Assembly: GCA_017962545.1 (NCBI GenBank) | Contig: JAGCVD010000020.1 | Location: 1-48,859, forward strand | Origin: Bacteroidales bacterium | GTDB lineage: Bacteria > Bacteroidota > Bacteroidia > Bacteroidales > P3 | Length of the DNA: 48,859 nt | Direction of reading: 5' to 3' | Shown: piece by piece, positions 34,592-41,885 of the stretch | How the letters are laid out: the number at the start of each line of letters is the position of its first letter | Numbering within the stretch: the stretch's first letter is position 1 | Notes under the pieces: model-generated | The model's input: the letters and a program-made list of their open reading frames with translations, nothing else | Told to the model about the DNA's origin: nothing | Database searches by the model: none | Position numbers and translations under genes: made by a program

Positions 34592-35887
34592 TTATTGGTT
34601 TTCAAACTGATATCCTATTCCTGCGGCCGGCGAGCCTTCCTGCAGGTGATAGTCGTCCTCTTCTGTATCGACGAAGAGCGGGTCTTCATCCCAGTCTCCT
34701 CCCCTGACGAGGCAACTGTCGAAACTGTAGTTGAGCAGCCAGCCGTCGATACCGCTGGCAAGGAACTCCCCTTCGCTGTAGTTGCCGTAGATGATGCAAT
34801 TGGTGAAATCGGCCTTCACCAAGTCGGCAGCCTCACGGATGCTGCCATCGGCATTCAGCAGATAGTTGGTCAGCACCACGCTCTGCATCCGGCGTGCCGA
34901 ATAACGCCAGTAGTCGGCAAAGGTGCAGCCCGTGAAGGTGTAACTGCCGCCACGCAGGACGGTGAACGACGTCAGGCAGTCGTAGACCAGCAGGTTGGTG
35001 CCCGTGATGGCGCCCCCCTGCCCTATCAAGGCGCAGTCGCTCATGTTACGTATCACAGTGTTGCTCACCGTCAGTTGCGCCTCGGGGTAGACCCGCAAGC
35101 CACCGGTGCCGTTCTCCACCACGGCGTGGTCGATGATATTGCCCGTGCTGCCACCGGTGAACCACAGGCACTGCCACTGTCCCGGCAGGAACGAATACCA
35201 GCCGTCGTGCCGCACCGAGGTGAAGAGCACCGGTTGTGCCGCCGTACCCACGGCCACCAGGCTGGCGTTGCTGTCGACCGCCAGGATGGCGTCGTTGTAG
35301 AAATAAAGCTCGTCGCCGGCCTGCAGCGTGAGCGTGCTGCCGGCGAGGATAGCGGCGACACCCAGGATGACATGCGGCCTTGTATGGTCCCAGTTGGCAC
35401 AGTCGACGACACTATACGGTGCCCCGTCGGGCACGGCATGGTACACAGCGTTGCGTCCCCAGGCCGTCAGCGGCAGTCGTTGACCGTTACCGAAGACAAT
35501 GGCATCCTCCTCAATGAAAGGAGAGGTCTGGTCGTTGGGCTTGATATTGACCTGCACGAAGATATGGATGCTGTCGCCCGACAGGATTTCGACGTTGCGG
35601 GCCACCAGCGACGTGTCGCCATCGACATTCAGACGGAAGCGGCTAGCACGCCCCTTGTCCAGCGTCACGCTACTAATCACCACATCGTGACCCGTGGCGT
35701 TGTACACCACCACCTTGCGCGTGGTGCTGCCGACGGTGGTGAAGAGGGTGTCGAAACTCAGCGTGTCGACCGAAAAACAAAGCGGCACCTCGTTCTCGTC
35801 AGCATAACCACCCTCGGTACACGAAAGCGAGAACCACGGCACCACCGCCACCACAAGAATATACAACCACTTCTTCATTTTCCTCAT
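34592..35887 (-). CDS. Secreted lipoprotein with beta-helix-like C-terminal half
   Basis: The product is 431 residues. The signal peptide ends in a lipobox (WFSLSC, Cys at about 23), so it is a predicted lipoprotein. Residues about 35-130 resemble an immunoglobulin-like sandwich (LSFDTLFTTVGSTTRKVVVYN, FVQVNIKPND). About 175-400 are short hydrophobic turns of the type seen in right-handed parallel beta-helices (LRVYPEAQLTVSNTVIRNMSDCALIG, FTNCIIYGNYSEGEF). The end matches a pattern common in Bacteroidota beta-helix proteins (DPLFVDTEEDDYHLQEGSPAAGIG). Function is unknown. It is downstream of the M64 peptidase gene (13-bp gap) and upstream of ruvA (3-bp gap). Confidence 0.82.
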   Translation of the reverse strand: MRKMKKWLYILVVAVVPWFSLSCTEGGYADENEVPLCFSVDTLSFDTLFTTVGSTTRKVVVYNATGHDVVISSVTLDKGRASRFRLNVDGDTSLVARNVEILSGDSIHIFVQVNIKPNDQTSPFIEEDAIVFGNGQRLPLTAWGRNAVYHAVPDGAPYSVVDCANWDHTRPHVILGVAAILAGSTLTLQAGDELYFYNDAILAVDSNASLVAVGTAAQPVLFTSVRHDGWYSFLPGQWQCLWFTGGSTGNIIDHAVVENGTGGLRVYPEAQLTVSNTVIRNMSDCALIGQGGAITGTNLLVYDCLTSFTVLRGGSYTFTGCTFADYWRYSARRMQSVVLTNYLLNADGSIREAADLVKADFTNCIIYGNYSEGEFLASGIDGWLLNYSFDSCLVRGGDWDEDPLFVDTEEDDYHLQEGSPAAGIGYQFENQ

Positions 35888-35889
35888 TC

Positions 35890-35907
35890 GTCTTATCTCC
35901 TTACTCC
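35890..35907. repeat. Solo repeat matching the end of S23 cassette A
   Basis: GTCTTATCTCCTTACTCC lies in the 13-bp gap between the M64 peptidase and lipoprotein genes and overlaps the peptidase stop codon. Its first 14 bases are identical to the start of the right array of cassette A (21098 onward). A shorter relative, GTCTTAAGTAG, is at 26638-26648 between the TPR gene and sprA. Confidence 0.55.
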
Positions 35908-37133
35908 GTATACAAGCCTATCACTGCCTCCAACCGCTCACGGCACACCGGACAGAACGGTGCATAGTCGCGCATCATGCAATGCATCGCGGGACGGTAG
36001 ACACCCTTGCTGCTGTAACCTGCCCCCTCGTAGACGCCCAGCGGCCCGTTCTCGGTGCGCGGCACCTCCACCTTGGGTGTGGGTACCGGCGTCCCCTCGG
36101 GCAGCAGCGACTGCCACTTGCTCTTGAAGTCCACCAGGTTGGTGATATTAGGCTCCAACGGCTCGTACTTGGTGCGGTGCAGGTCGGCATAGCTGAGGTC
36201 CTCGTCGACATACTCGTCGGCCAAGCCGCCGATGCCGTGCCCCAGCTCATGCGGCAGCACGCTCTCGGCCATCTTGTGTAGCGAGGTGACCGAGTAGAAG
36301 TTGTAGATGGCACCGCCACCGTATTTCTCATTATTGACGACGATGATGATATGGTCGCAGGGGATTGTACCCAGCACATCGTGCAACTGCCATACTTTGA
36401 ACGTCATCGCGTAGCGGTCGGCACCGAAGGTGTTGTACTCCACTCCCGCGTCGCCCGACACAAAATATGTGTTGATTTCATCAATGTGACTTTTAAATGG
36501 TTCTTTGCCGAAAAACACTCCGTTCATACGATAAATCGCATCCGTCCACTCCTTATACGAAACACCTTTGAAACCTTGCATCACAAAAACGACATCGAGG
36601 CTCTCCGACACCGGATGTTGCACCACATCATCGTCCCATCCATCACCCAGCATCTGTCTTTTTTCCAACGAGTCTTGCTGGGAGTCAAACTCCACAACCG
36701 TCTGGTCTTGCAGGCGCATACTTCCATCCCTTTTCTGCAAGGTTATCAACACTTTGCCCTTCGGCATCGGCACCAATAATGTTTCCTCGAAGCGAGCCTT
36801 CACGGTCTTGCCCTCGGGGGTGTCCTTGTATTCGCGAAAGAGGTTGCTGTAGCCACGCGAATAAAGCTCGCGGCCCGTCACCGCGTCGCGCATCACCACG
36901 CGGTAATCTCCATTGTCAAAGGGGTCGAGCAGTTGTGTCCGCGAGCCGAACCACTCCGACTGCCGGTCAATCCAGTGTTCCACCCACACCGTGTCGCCCT
37001 GAGCCGACCCTTCGCGCAGACAGTCGAGACGCAAGGTTCCTCCGGTAAACCAGCGGTCAAAGTCCACGGATTGAGCCCTCAGGCAAGGACTCAGGAAAAA
37101 GCAGGCCAGTATTAACAATATCTTCTGTTTCAC
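35901..37133 (-). CDS. Secreted M64-family metallopeptidase
   Basis: The product is 410 residues, with a GTG start that keeps a good signal peptide (MKQKILLILACFFLSP...LRAQ). Residues about 22-150 form the M64 N-terminal beta-sandwich domain. The catalytic region has HELGH at 295-299 followed by GIGGLADEY, giving the zinc motif HExxH with a downstream Asp/Glu as in IgA-peptidase-like M64 proteins. Four cysteines near the C-terminus (CMMRD, CPVCRE) could form disulfides. No T9SS sorting domain is present, so a periplasmic or other secreted location is more likely. It is the first gene of a possible operon with the lipoprotein and ruvA. Confidence 0.9.
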   Translation of the reverse strand: MKQKILLILACFFLSPCLRAQSVDFDRWFTGGTLRLDCLREGSAQGDTVWVEHWIDRQSEWFGSRTQLLDPFDNGDYRVVMRDAVTGRELYSRGYSNLFREYKDTPEGKTVKARFEETLLVPMPKGKVLITLQKRDGSMRLQDQTVVEFDSQQDSLEKRQMLGDGWDDDVVQHPVSESLDVVFVMQGFKGVSYKEWTDAIYRMNGVFFGKEPFKSHIDEINTYFVSGDAGVEYNTFGADRYAMTFKVWQLHDVLGTIPCDHIIIVVNNEKYGGGAIYNFYSVTSLHKMAESVLPHELGHGIGGLADEYVDEDLSYADLHRTKYEPLEPNITNLVDFKSKWQSLLPEGTPVPTPKVEVPRTENGPLGVYEGAGYSSKGVYRPAMHCMMRDYAPFCPVCRERLEAVIGLYTE

Positions 37134-37199
37134 TGCCCTAATAACGACATCTCCTATTCAATTATTGTATAATAAATTCCCCATATAACGTTTTTTTCG

Positions 37200-37207
37200 T
37201 ACTTTTG
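37200..37207 (+). promoter_or_regulatory. Likely -7 promoter box before the YciO-family gene
   Basis: TACTTTTG matches the Bacteroidota -7 consensus TAnnTTTG, 23 bp before the ATG at 37231. No clear TTTG lies at the ideal upstream distance; an AT-rich segment (ATTATTGTATAATAA, 37161-37175) precedes it. Confidence 0.55.
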
Positions 37208-37230
37208 CACTTTCTTTTTACAGAGAGACG

Positions 37231-37851
37231 ATGATAATAAAGCTCTACAATGACAATCCTAACGTGCGCGAAGTGAGACGCATAGCCGACGCATTACGCG
37301 ACGGCGAGGTGCTCATCCTGCCCACCGACACGCTCTATGCTTTCGCCTGTTCGATGGAACACAAGCGTGCCGTCGAGGAGATAGCGCAGCTCAAGGGGTT
37401 CAAAATCAAGCAGGCCAAGTACTCGATGCTCTGTTCCGACCTGAGCATGGCCAGCGAATATGTCCGCGCCATGGACCGCGACACCTTTGCGCTGCTCAAG
37501 CGCGCCCTGCCGGGACCTTTCACCTTCATCATGGAGGCCTCGGGAGCCGTGCCGCGCAACTACCAGAACCAGAACCACACCATCGGCATCCGCGTGCCGG
37601 AGTGCAACATTGCACGCGCCATCATCGAGGAACTGGGGCTGCCGCTCATCTGCACCTCGGTGCGGCCGCTGGGCGACAGCGGCGACGAGTCCGAGAACTA
37701 CACCGACCCCGAACTCATCCACGACCGCTTCGGCCACCGAGTGTGGGCCGTCGTCGACGGCGGCATCGCCGACGACCAGCCCTCGACCGTTATCGACTGT
37801 TCCGACGGCATCGAACTCGTCCGTCAAGGTAAAGGAGAAATAGATATTTAA
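37231..37851 (+). CDS. YciO/Sua5/YrdC-family protein
   Basis: The product has 206 residues, with the YrdC-like fold motifs: GEVLILPTDTLYAFAC at about 28-43, KGFKIKQAKYSMLCSDLS, PGPFTFIMEAS at about 95-105, and TIGIRVPECNIARAIIEELGLPLICTSVRPLGD. Family members include threonylcarbamoyl-AMP synthase for tRNA modification. The sequence resembles the YciO branch, whose exact role is less certain, so it should not be assumed to be the essential TsaC/Sua5 enzyme. It is followed 2 bp later by panC, so the pair is cotranscribed. Confidence 0.88.
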   Translation: MIIKLYNDNPNVREVRRIADALRDGEVLILPTDTLYAFACSMEHKRAVEEIAQLKGFKIKQAKYSMLCSDLSMASEYVRAMDRDTFALLKRALPGPFTFIMEASGAVPRNYQNQNHTIGIRVPECNIARAIIEELGLPLICTSVRPLGDSGDESENYTDPELIHDRFGHRVWAVVDGGIADDQPSTVIDCSDGIELVRQGKGEIDI

Positions 37852-37853
37852 TT

Positions 37854-38759
37854 ATGAAACAGATACAGAAAGTCGCCGAGCTTCAGGCGGCAGTGAATGA
37901 AGCAAAAGCCAACGGCCTTCAGATAGGCCTCGTGCCCACCATGGGCGCCCTTCACGAAGGTCACCTCTCACTCATCGAGCGCGCGCTCAAGGAGAACGAC
38001 CTCATCGTGGTCTCCCTCTTCGTCAACCCCATCCAGTTCAACAACAAGGAGGACCTGGAGAAGTACCCCCGCACCATCGAGGCTGACCTCGCATTAATTA
38101 AGAATTTAGAATTTAGAATTAAAAATGAGGCAAAAGCCACCGAATTGCTGGCCTTTACACCGACCGTCGACGAGATGTATCCTGATGGTGAGCCCAAGGA
38201 AGTCTATCATTTCGGGCCCATCGAGGAGGTGATGGAAGGTCCGCGCCGTCCGGGTCACTTCAGCGGTGTCGCCGTAGTGGTGCGCCGCCTCTTCGATCTG
38301 GCGCAGCCCACCCGCGCCTACTTCGGCGAGAAAGACTACCAGCAGATTGCCGTCATCCGCAACCTGCTTGAGCAAATCAAATATCCCATCGAGCTGGTCC
38401 CCTGCCCCATCGTGCGTGCCGACGATGGCCTGGCCCTGAGCAGCCGCAACATGCGTCTCTCGCCTGCCGCCCGCGCTATGGCGCCCGCCATCAACGCCAC
38501 CCTCGAACAGGCCGCCGAGATGGCCGAGTACGAAGAGGTCGACGACGTGAAAGAGTGGGTGCTCGACACGCTGGCTTCATGGCATGAGGTCAACGACTGT
38601 GCCGACGGCTTGAAGTTCGAGCCGGAATACTTCGAGATTGTCGACGCCATCACTCTGCAGCCCATCGACGACTGGGACGACGCCGAGGAGAACGGCGCCG
38701 TGGGTTGCATCGCCGTCTGGCTCGACGGCGTCCGCCTGATAGACATTGTCAAGTTCTAA
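37854..38759 (+). CDS. panC: Pantothenate synthetase
   Basis: The enzyme joins pantoate and beta-alanine with ATP in vitamin B5 and CoA synthesis. The 301-residue product shows PTMGALHEGH at 28-37 (HxGH), SLFVNPIQF, FGEKDYQQ at 158-164, and LALSSRNMRLS. The C-terminal domain is more acidic than usual (EYEEVDDVKEW, DDWDDAEENGA). Between PRTIEADLAL and the FTPTVDEMYP strand there are about a dozen extra residues (KNLEFRIKNEAKAT), encoded by AT-rich 7-bp repeats; most family members have a short loop here. The insert keeps the frame. No panB or panD is nearby. Confidence 0.95.
   Translation: MKQIQKVAELQAAVNEAKANGLQIGLVPTMGALHEGHLSLIERALKENDLIVVSLFVNPIQFNNKEDLEKYPRTIEADLALIKNLEFRIKNEAKATELLAFTPTVDEMYPDGEPKEVYHFGPIEEVMEGPRRPGHFSGVAVVVRRLFDLAQPTRAYFGEKDYQQIAVIRNLLEQIKYPIELVPCPIVRADDGLALSSRNMRLSPAARAMAPAINATLEQAAEMAEYEEVDDVKEWVLDTLASWHEVNDCADGLKFEPEYFEIVDAITLQPIDDWDDAEENGAVGCIAVWLDGVRLIDIVKF
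38096..38130. repeat. Heptamer tandem repeat inside panC
   Basis: Five 7-bp units (AATTAAG, AATTTAG, AATTTAG, AATTAAA, AATGAGG) lie in frame in panC at about residues 81-93. The stretch is strikingly AT-rich against its GC-rich surroundings, which supports a separate origin. Confidence 0.83.
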
Positions 38760-38764
38760 TTAGA

Positions 38765-38790
38765 AGAGGGAGCGCACGGCTCCCTCTCTT
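38765..38790. terminator. Bidirectional terminator between convergent genes
   Basis: A 9-bp stem (AGAGGGAGC/GCTCCCTCT) with a 5-base loop lies between the panC stop and the stop of the leftward barrel gene at 38792. The T-run after it on the plus strand is weak. Confidence 0.7.
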
Positions 38791-38791
38791 A

Positions 38792-39658
38792 TTATCGCAG
38801 CATCCAGTTGACACCTACTGCAGCATAGGTCTGGAGCATACCCATCTCAAAACCTGCGATAGCGCTGACAGCGGCATGCGCGCTGAGTTGTAAGTCGGGC
38901 TTGGCTTGATACAGCATCTCCAACCGACCTTCACCGTTCTCAACACCAGCGCTGAACAGCAGTCGGTCGGTGGCCAGCCAGCGGGTAAAAAGACTATACC
39001 GTATAAATCCGTACTTTGACCTGATGCCCAATCGAGTGGGAGCAGCGTCGACGCCCACCGAATAATCTAGTGTCCAGCGACGTCCAAGTCGGTTGCGAAA
39101 CTGCAAATCCAATCGTGGCGCAATGTAATTGATGTAGAAATTGCCGTTGTGCACCGACATCAGGGTACTCAAACCTGCGGCAAGGGCCATACGCGGCACC
39201 CATGGATCCCCTCCACCTTGATAGAAGTAGAACTTGGCACCAATGCAGGGAGAAAAAGCCTTCCCATACTCATTGATGATGGTGTCGCCGAAATTGCTAA
39301 TACTATGACTATAAGCCCCGTCGACAGAAGCATTCAGCTCAAAGTATTGGCCTAAGCCGTAGCGTAGACTCACCCCCGCACCATAGTTATTGTATATGTT
39401 TTTTCCTTGCTGGTAGTCGTTTTCAAGTGTATGAAGTGTGGATTCGAAGCCCAGGTAATCCCATGTGAGGGCACCGCTCAGCTGTAGATGTCCGGCACCG
39501 ACGGTGTTAGGTCCGGAGGTGGCGAGCAATGGATTTGTATCAGGCTGACAGGTCTGGTGCAGCAGGTCAATCTGTGCGTTAGCTGGGTTAACGCCGACGA
39601 GGGCTACGGCAGCAAAGAATGCCAATGCGGAAACAAGGGTTTTATGATTCTTTTTCAT
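38792..39658 (-). CDS. Outer-membrane beta-barrel protein, MetA-like/porin type
   Basis: The product is 288 residues with a signal peptide at 1-28 (ending NPANAQ). The rest alternates aromatic and polar residues in strands with short turns (HLQLSGALTWDYLG, YNNYGAGVSLRYGLGQYFELNASVDGAY, NYIAPRLDLQFRNRLG, WTLDYSVGVDA). It resembles the putative phenol-degradation MetA-type transporter family, though I cannot confirm that by eye. It is the last gene of the sigma/anti-sigma operon, 19 bp after the other barrel gene, which suggests an envelope-linked response. Confidence 0.75.
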   Translation of the reverse strand: MKKNHKTLVSALAFFAAVALVGVNPANAQIDLLHQTCQPDTNPLLATSGPNTVGAGHLQLSGALTWDYLGFESTLHTLENDYQQGKNIYNNYGAGVSLRYGLGQYFELNASVDGAYSHSISNFGDTIINEYGKAFSPCIGAKFYFYQGGGDPWVPRMALAAGLSTLMSVHNGNFYINYIAPRLDLQFRNRLGRRWTLDYSVGVDAAPTRLGIRSKYGFIRYSLFTRWLATDRLLFSAGVENGEGRLEMLYQAKPDLQLSAHAAVSAIAGFEMGMLQTYAAVGVNWMLR

Positions 39659-39677
39659 TGTCAGTTTTATTTAGAGG

Positions 39678-40490
39678 TTAAAGGAACAATGTCATACCGT
39701 GCATATAGAGTGTTTCACCTGTCAGTGGATCGCGGTAAGAGGGCAGGAAGTTCATGAAGAAGCGCACGCCGTGCAGCAGACCGAGCACATCGGTGGAGAG
39801 CGATATTCCCAGTTCCAGCTTCCACGGCAACAGTGAGGGGTCATTCGGGTTGGTCTCATCACCACGGCCATTGACATTAAGGTATGTATTTCCATCTTGT
39901 TGAACATAGTGAACCCAGGTTGTATTGGTATGGATAAAACTCCCAAAAGAGTATCCCGCAAAGAGGTCAAAGGTGACGCCCAACAGGCGCGGCTCACGCT
40001 TCACAGGATACCATGTAGCCTGCAGCGGCACACCGATGTAATGACGCATAGCGTAGGCACTTTGACGCCCCTCCACAGCACCACTCTCGAAAACGATGCC
40101 GTCAGTGCTATAGGTCTCGTTGGAAAACACATTATTAACCTTGACGGCATAATAGAGCGGATCCCAACAGAGGTCATAGCGCAGGCCGGTACCTAGACGC
40201 CAATGGGGCGACACGCGCCAGTCCAACATCAGTGGCACCTGCAACTGTAGACCATACTTGCTGTAGTAGGGCGATGGGTTATTGTCGCTATTGTAGAAAG
40301 TGGCGCCGGCCGAAATGCCCAGGGTGAGGCTCATACGGGATTGTTCTTTCCACCACAGGCTGTCAGCCACACGGGTACTGTCGGGCAGCGACGGCAGCGA
40401 CGGCAACTCTATTGAGCGCTGCAACATCATCTGCGCATTGGCGGTGAGCATCAGACTCACGGCTGCGAATGTCAAAAAAACACGTTTCAT
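39678..40490 (-). CDS. Outer-membrane beta-barrel protein
   Basis: The product is 270 residues, with a signal peptide at 1-20 (ending TANAQ), then a short linker and a barrel of eight or so strands (MSLTLGISAGATFY, YGLQLQVPLMLDWRVSPHWRLGTGLRYDL, YIGVPLQATWYPV, VTFDLFAGYSFGSF, WKLELGISLSTDVLG). It is similar in plan to porin-like PorT/OmpW-size barrels in Bacteroidota. Function is unknown. It lies 19 bp after the anti-sigma gene and is probably controlled by the same sigma factor. Confidence 0.8.
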   Translation of the reverse strand: MKRVFLTFAAVSLMLTANAQMMLQRSIELPSLPSLPDSTRVADSLWWKEQSRMSLTLGISAGATFYNSDNNPSPYYSKYGLQLQVPLMLDWRVSPHWRLGTGLRYDLCWDPLYYAVKVNNVFSNETYSTDGIVFESGAVEGRQSAYAMRHYIGVPLQATWYPVKREPRLLGVTFDLFAGYSFGSFIHTNTTWVHYVQQDGNTYLNVNGRGDETNPNDPSLLPWKLELGISLSTDVLGLLHGVRFFMNFLPSYRDPLTGETLYMHGMTLFL

Positions 40491-40509
40491 ATCGCTAGGT
40501 TATTTATAT

Positions 40510-41265
40510 TTACAAAATATTGAAGGCTAATATAGTTCCATCCATCTTGCTAGGTTCGGCACGACGGATGAGACCGCCGAGAAGGCTGCGACGTTGGCGC
40601 TTGGGTGATTCTGGGGCGACGACAGGCTCAGGCTGCACAGATTGTACAGTCTCAGATTCAGCATCCACCTGGACAAGCATCACAGGCTCGGCGATATCTT
40701 CCTCTATGTAGAGGGGCACCATGACGGGTTCCTCCACGGGCAGCAGCTCCTCCTGCTCCACATCGGCGACGGCCTCCTTCATCACATACTCCTCCACCAC
40801 CGCTTGGCGGCGGTCCCCCTCCCCTATCTTAGGGGAAGAGCGGAGAATGGTCTCGACACCCCTATCCAACTCCTCCTTTAAGTTAGAGGAGGGGGACCCG
40901 AGCGGAGCGTCTGCTCTATCAAACTCCTCCTTTAAGTTAGAGGAGGGGGACCCGAGCGGAGCGAGGGGGGAGGAGTACGACACAGTGTCTTCCTCAAACA
41001 TCCTGTTCTTCGCCACCATCTGCTCACTCTTCTCAGTGGGGATGAACCAGACACGTACGGCGGTGCCGATGAAGAATAGCACGCAGGCTGCGGCAGCCAC
41101 CCGGGCACCCCACCACCAGAAGCCGTGGCGCGACGTTGATCCCTCAGTAGCGGCCATGCGGTCTATCATCGCACCCAGCTCCTGCTGTCGACGGGCGTCG
41201 CGACCGGCGTGTTCGAGGGTGCCAAGCAACTGCTCAAGATCCATATTATGCTTATCGGTTTTCAT
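40510..41265 (-). CDS. Putative anti-sigma factor with repeat-derived linker
   Basis: The 251-residue product has a short cytoplasmic part (1-48), one membrane segment at about 49-75 (WWWGARVAAAACVLFFIGTAV) and a long acidic periplasmic part. It overlaps the ECF sigma gene by 14 bp, the classic sigma/anti-sigma arrangement, so the role is inferred mainly from context. Residues about 99-152 (APLGSPSSNLKEEF repeated, then SSPKIGEGDRR) are encoded by palindromic repeat elements and contain no conserved fold. No FecR domain is visible. The C-terminal part is rich in Glu, Pro and Val. The bulk of the periplasmic sequence is unlike any family I recognise. Confidence 0.72.
   Translation of the reverse strand: MKTDKHNMDLEQLLGTLEHAGRDARRQQELGAMIDRMAATEGSTSRHGFWWWGARVAAAACVLFFIGTAVRVWFIPTEKSEQMVAKNRMFEEDTVSYSSPLAPLGSPSSNLKEEFDRADAPLGSPSSNLKEELDRGVETILRSSPKIGEGDRRQAVVEEYVMKEAVADVEQEELLPVEEPVMVPLYIEEDIAEPVMLVQVDAESETVQSVQPEPVVAPESPKRQRRSLLGGLIRRAEPSKMDGTILAFNIL
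40812..40963. repeat. REPIN-like palindromes inside the anti-sigma gene
   Basis: GGTCCCCCTC at 40812-40821 is inverted at 40889-40898, and each end carries an inner stem. A 42-bp segment at 40868-40909 is then repeated exactly at 40922-40963, 54 bp on, which keeps the reading frame. The layout resembles the element at 18276-18413, but the sequences differ. Confidence 0.8.
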
Positions 41266-41749
41266 ATTCCAGTATCATTTGTTTCAGTGAACTATAAGCC
41301 CTTGAGAGGAGGGTGTAGACGTTGCCTGGAGTAATGTGCATCGCTTTGGCGATATGGTCAGTGTCGGCGGAGTCAAAATGCTTCAGGCGCACCACCGTTG
41401 CCTGCCGTTCGGGGAGCCGGTCTACCATCTGAAGTGCAATCCGAAGGCGCTCCTCATCGTCGCGCGACTGTTCCTCGGCCAAAGCCATCGTGCGCTCGTC
41501 AATCTCCACCGTGGGCTTGCGCTTGCGCAACACATCCGCACAACGGCGCTTGACCAGCGTGATGCACCACGCTTCGCGGTTGACGACCCGACGGAGCTTC
41601 TCGCGCTCCTCCCAAAGGGACACGAAACAGTCCTGCACCACATCGGCGGCATCCTCCTCGTTGCCCAGCAGGCTCTCGGCCATGCGCTGCATGGCGGGCT
41701 GCAAAGGCAGAATGTCGAGTTTGAACTGGGCTGTTTCGTCGCGTTTCAT
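41252..41749 (-). CDS. ECF-type RNA polymerase sigma factor
   Basis: The product is 165 residues, a sigma-70 family protein with only regions 2 and 4. Region 2 includes LLGNEEDAADVVQDCFVSLWEERE (about 28-51) and AWCITLVKRRCADVLRKRK (about 60-79). Region 4 is LPERQATVVRLKHFDSADTDHIAKAMHITPGNVYTLLSRAYSSLK, with the helix-turn-helix. It would redirect RNA polymerase to envelope or stress genes, and probably to its own operon with the anti-sigma factor and two barrel proteins. Its first gene position and a candidate ECF promoter upstream support autoregulation. Confidence 0.93.
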   Translation of the reverse strand: MKRDETAQFKLDILPLQPAMQRMAESLLGNEEDAADVVQDCFVSLWEEREKLRRVVNREAWCITLVKRRCADVLRKRKPTVEIDERTMALAEEQSRDDEERLRIALQMVDRLPERQATVVRLKHFDSADTDHIAKAMHITPGNVYTLLSRAYSSLKQMILEYENR

Positions 41750-41754
41750 ACCTT

Positions 41755-41783
41755 GTAGTCGTAAAAGCGAAGGAAATCTTACA
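41755..41783 (-). promoter_or_regulatory. Candidate autoregulated ECF promoter
   Basis: On the minus strand TGTAAG (41783-41778) lies 16 bp before CGACTAC (41761-41755), just upstream of the sigma gene start at 41749. The spacing and the GTAA/CG-rich pairing resemble ECF promoters, but the leader would be only a few bases long, so this is tentative. Confidence 0.35.
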
Positions 41784-41804
41784 CTCCAACAGAAACTTTT
41801 TTCT

Positions 41805-41859
41805 CAATCAGAACGAAAAGAACTATCAGAATTTCTTTTAGTTCTTTTAGTTCTGATTG
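41805..41859. repeat. Hairpin built from 9-bp tandem repeats
   Basis: Arms of 20 bp (41805-41824 and 41840-41859) differ at one position. On the minus strand one arm contains tandem GAACTAAAA units. It lies between aroQ and the sigma gene. No T-run follows, so it is not a standard terminator, although it may partly insulate the sigma operon from aroQ. Confidence 0.78.
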
Positions 41860-41885
41860 GAAAATAATGCTTGATTAAGATAAGA

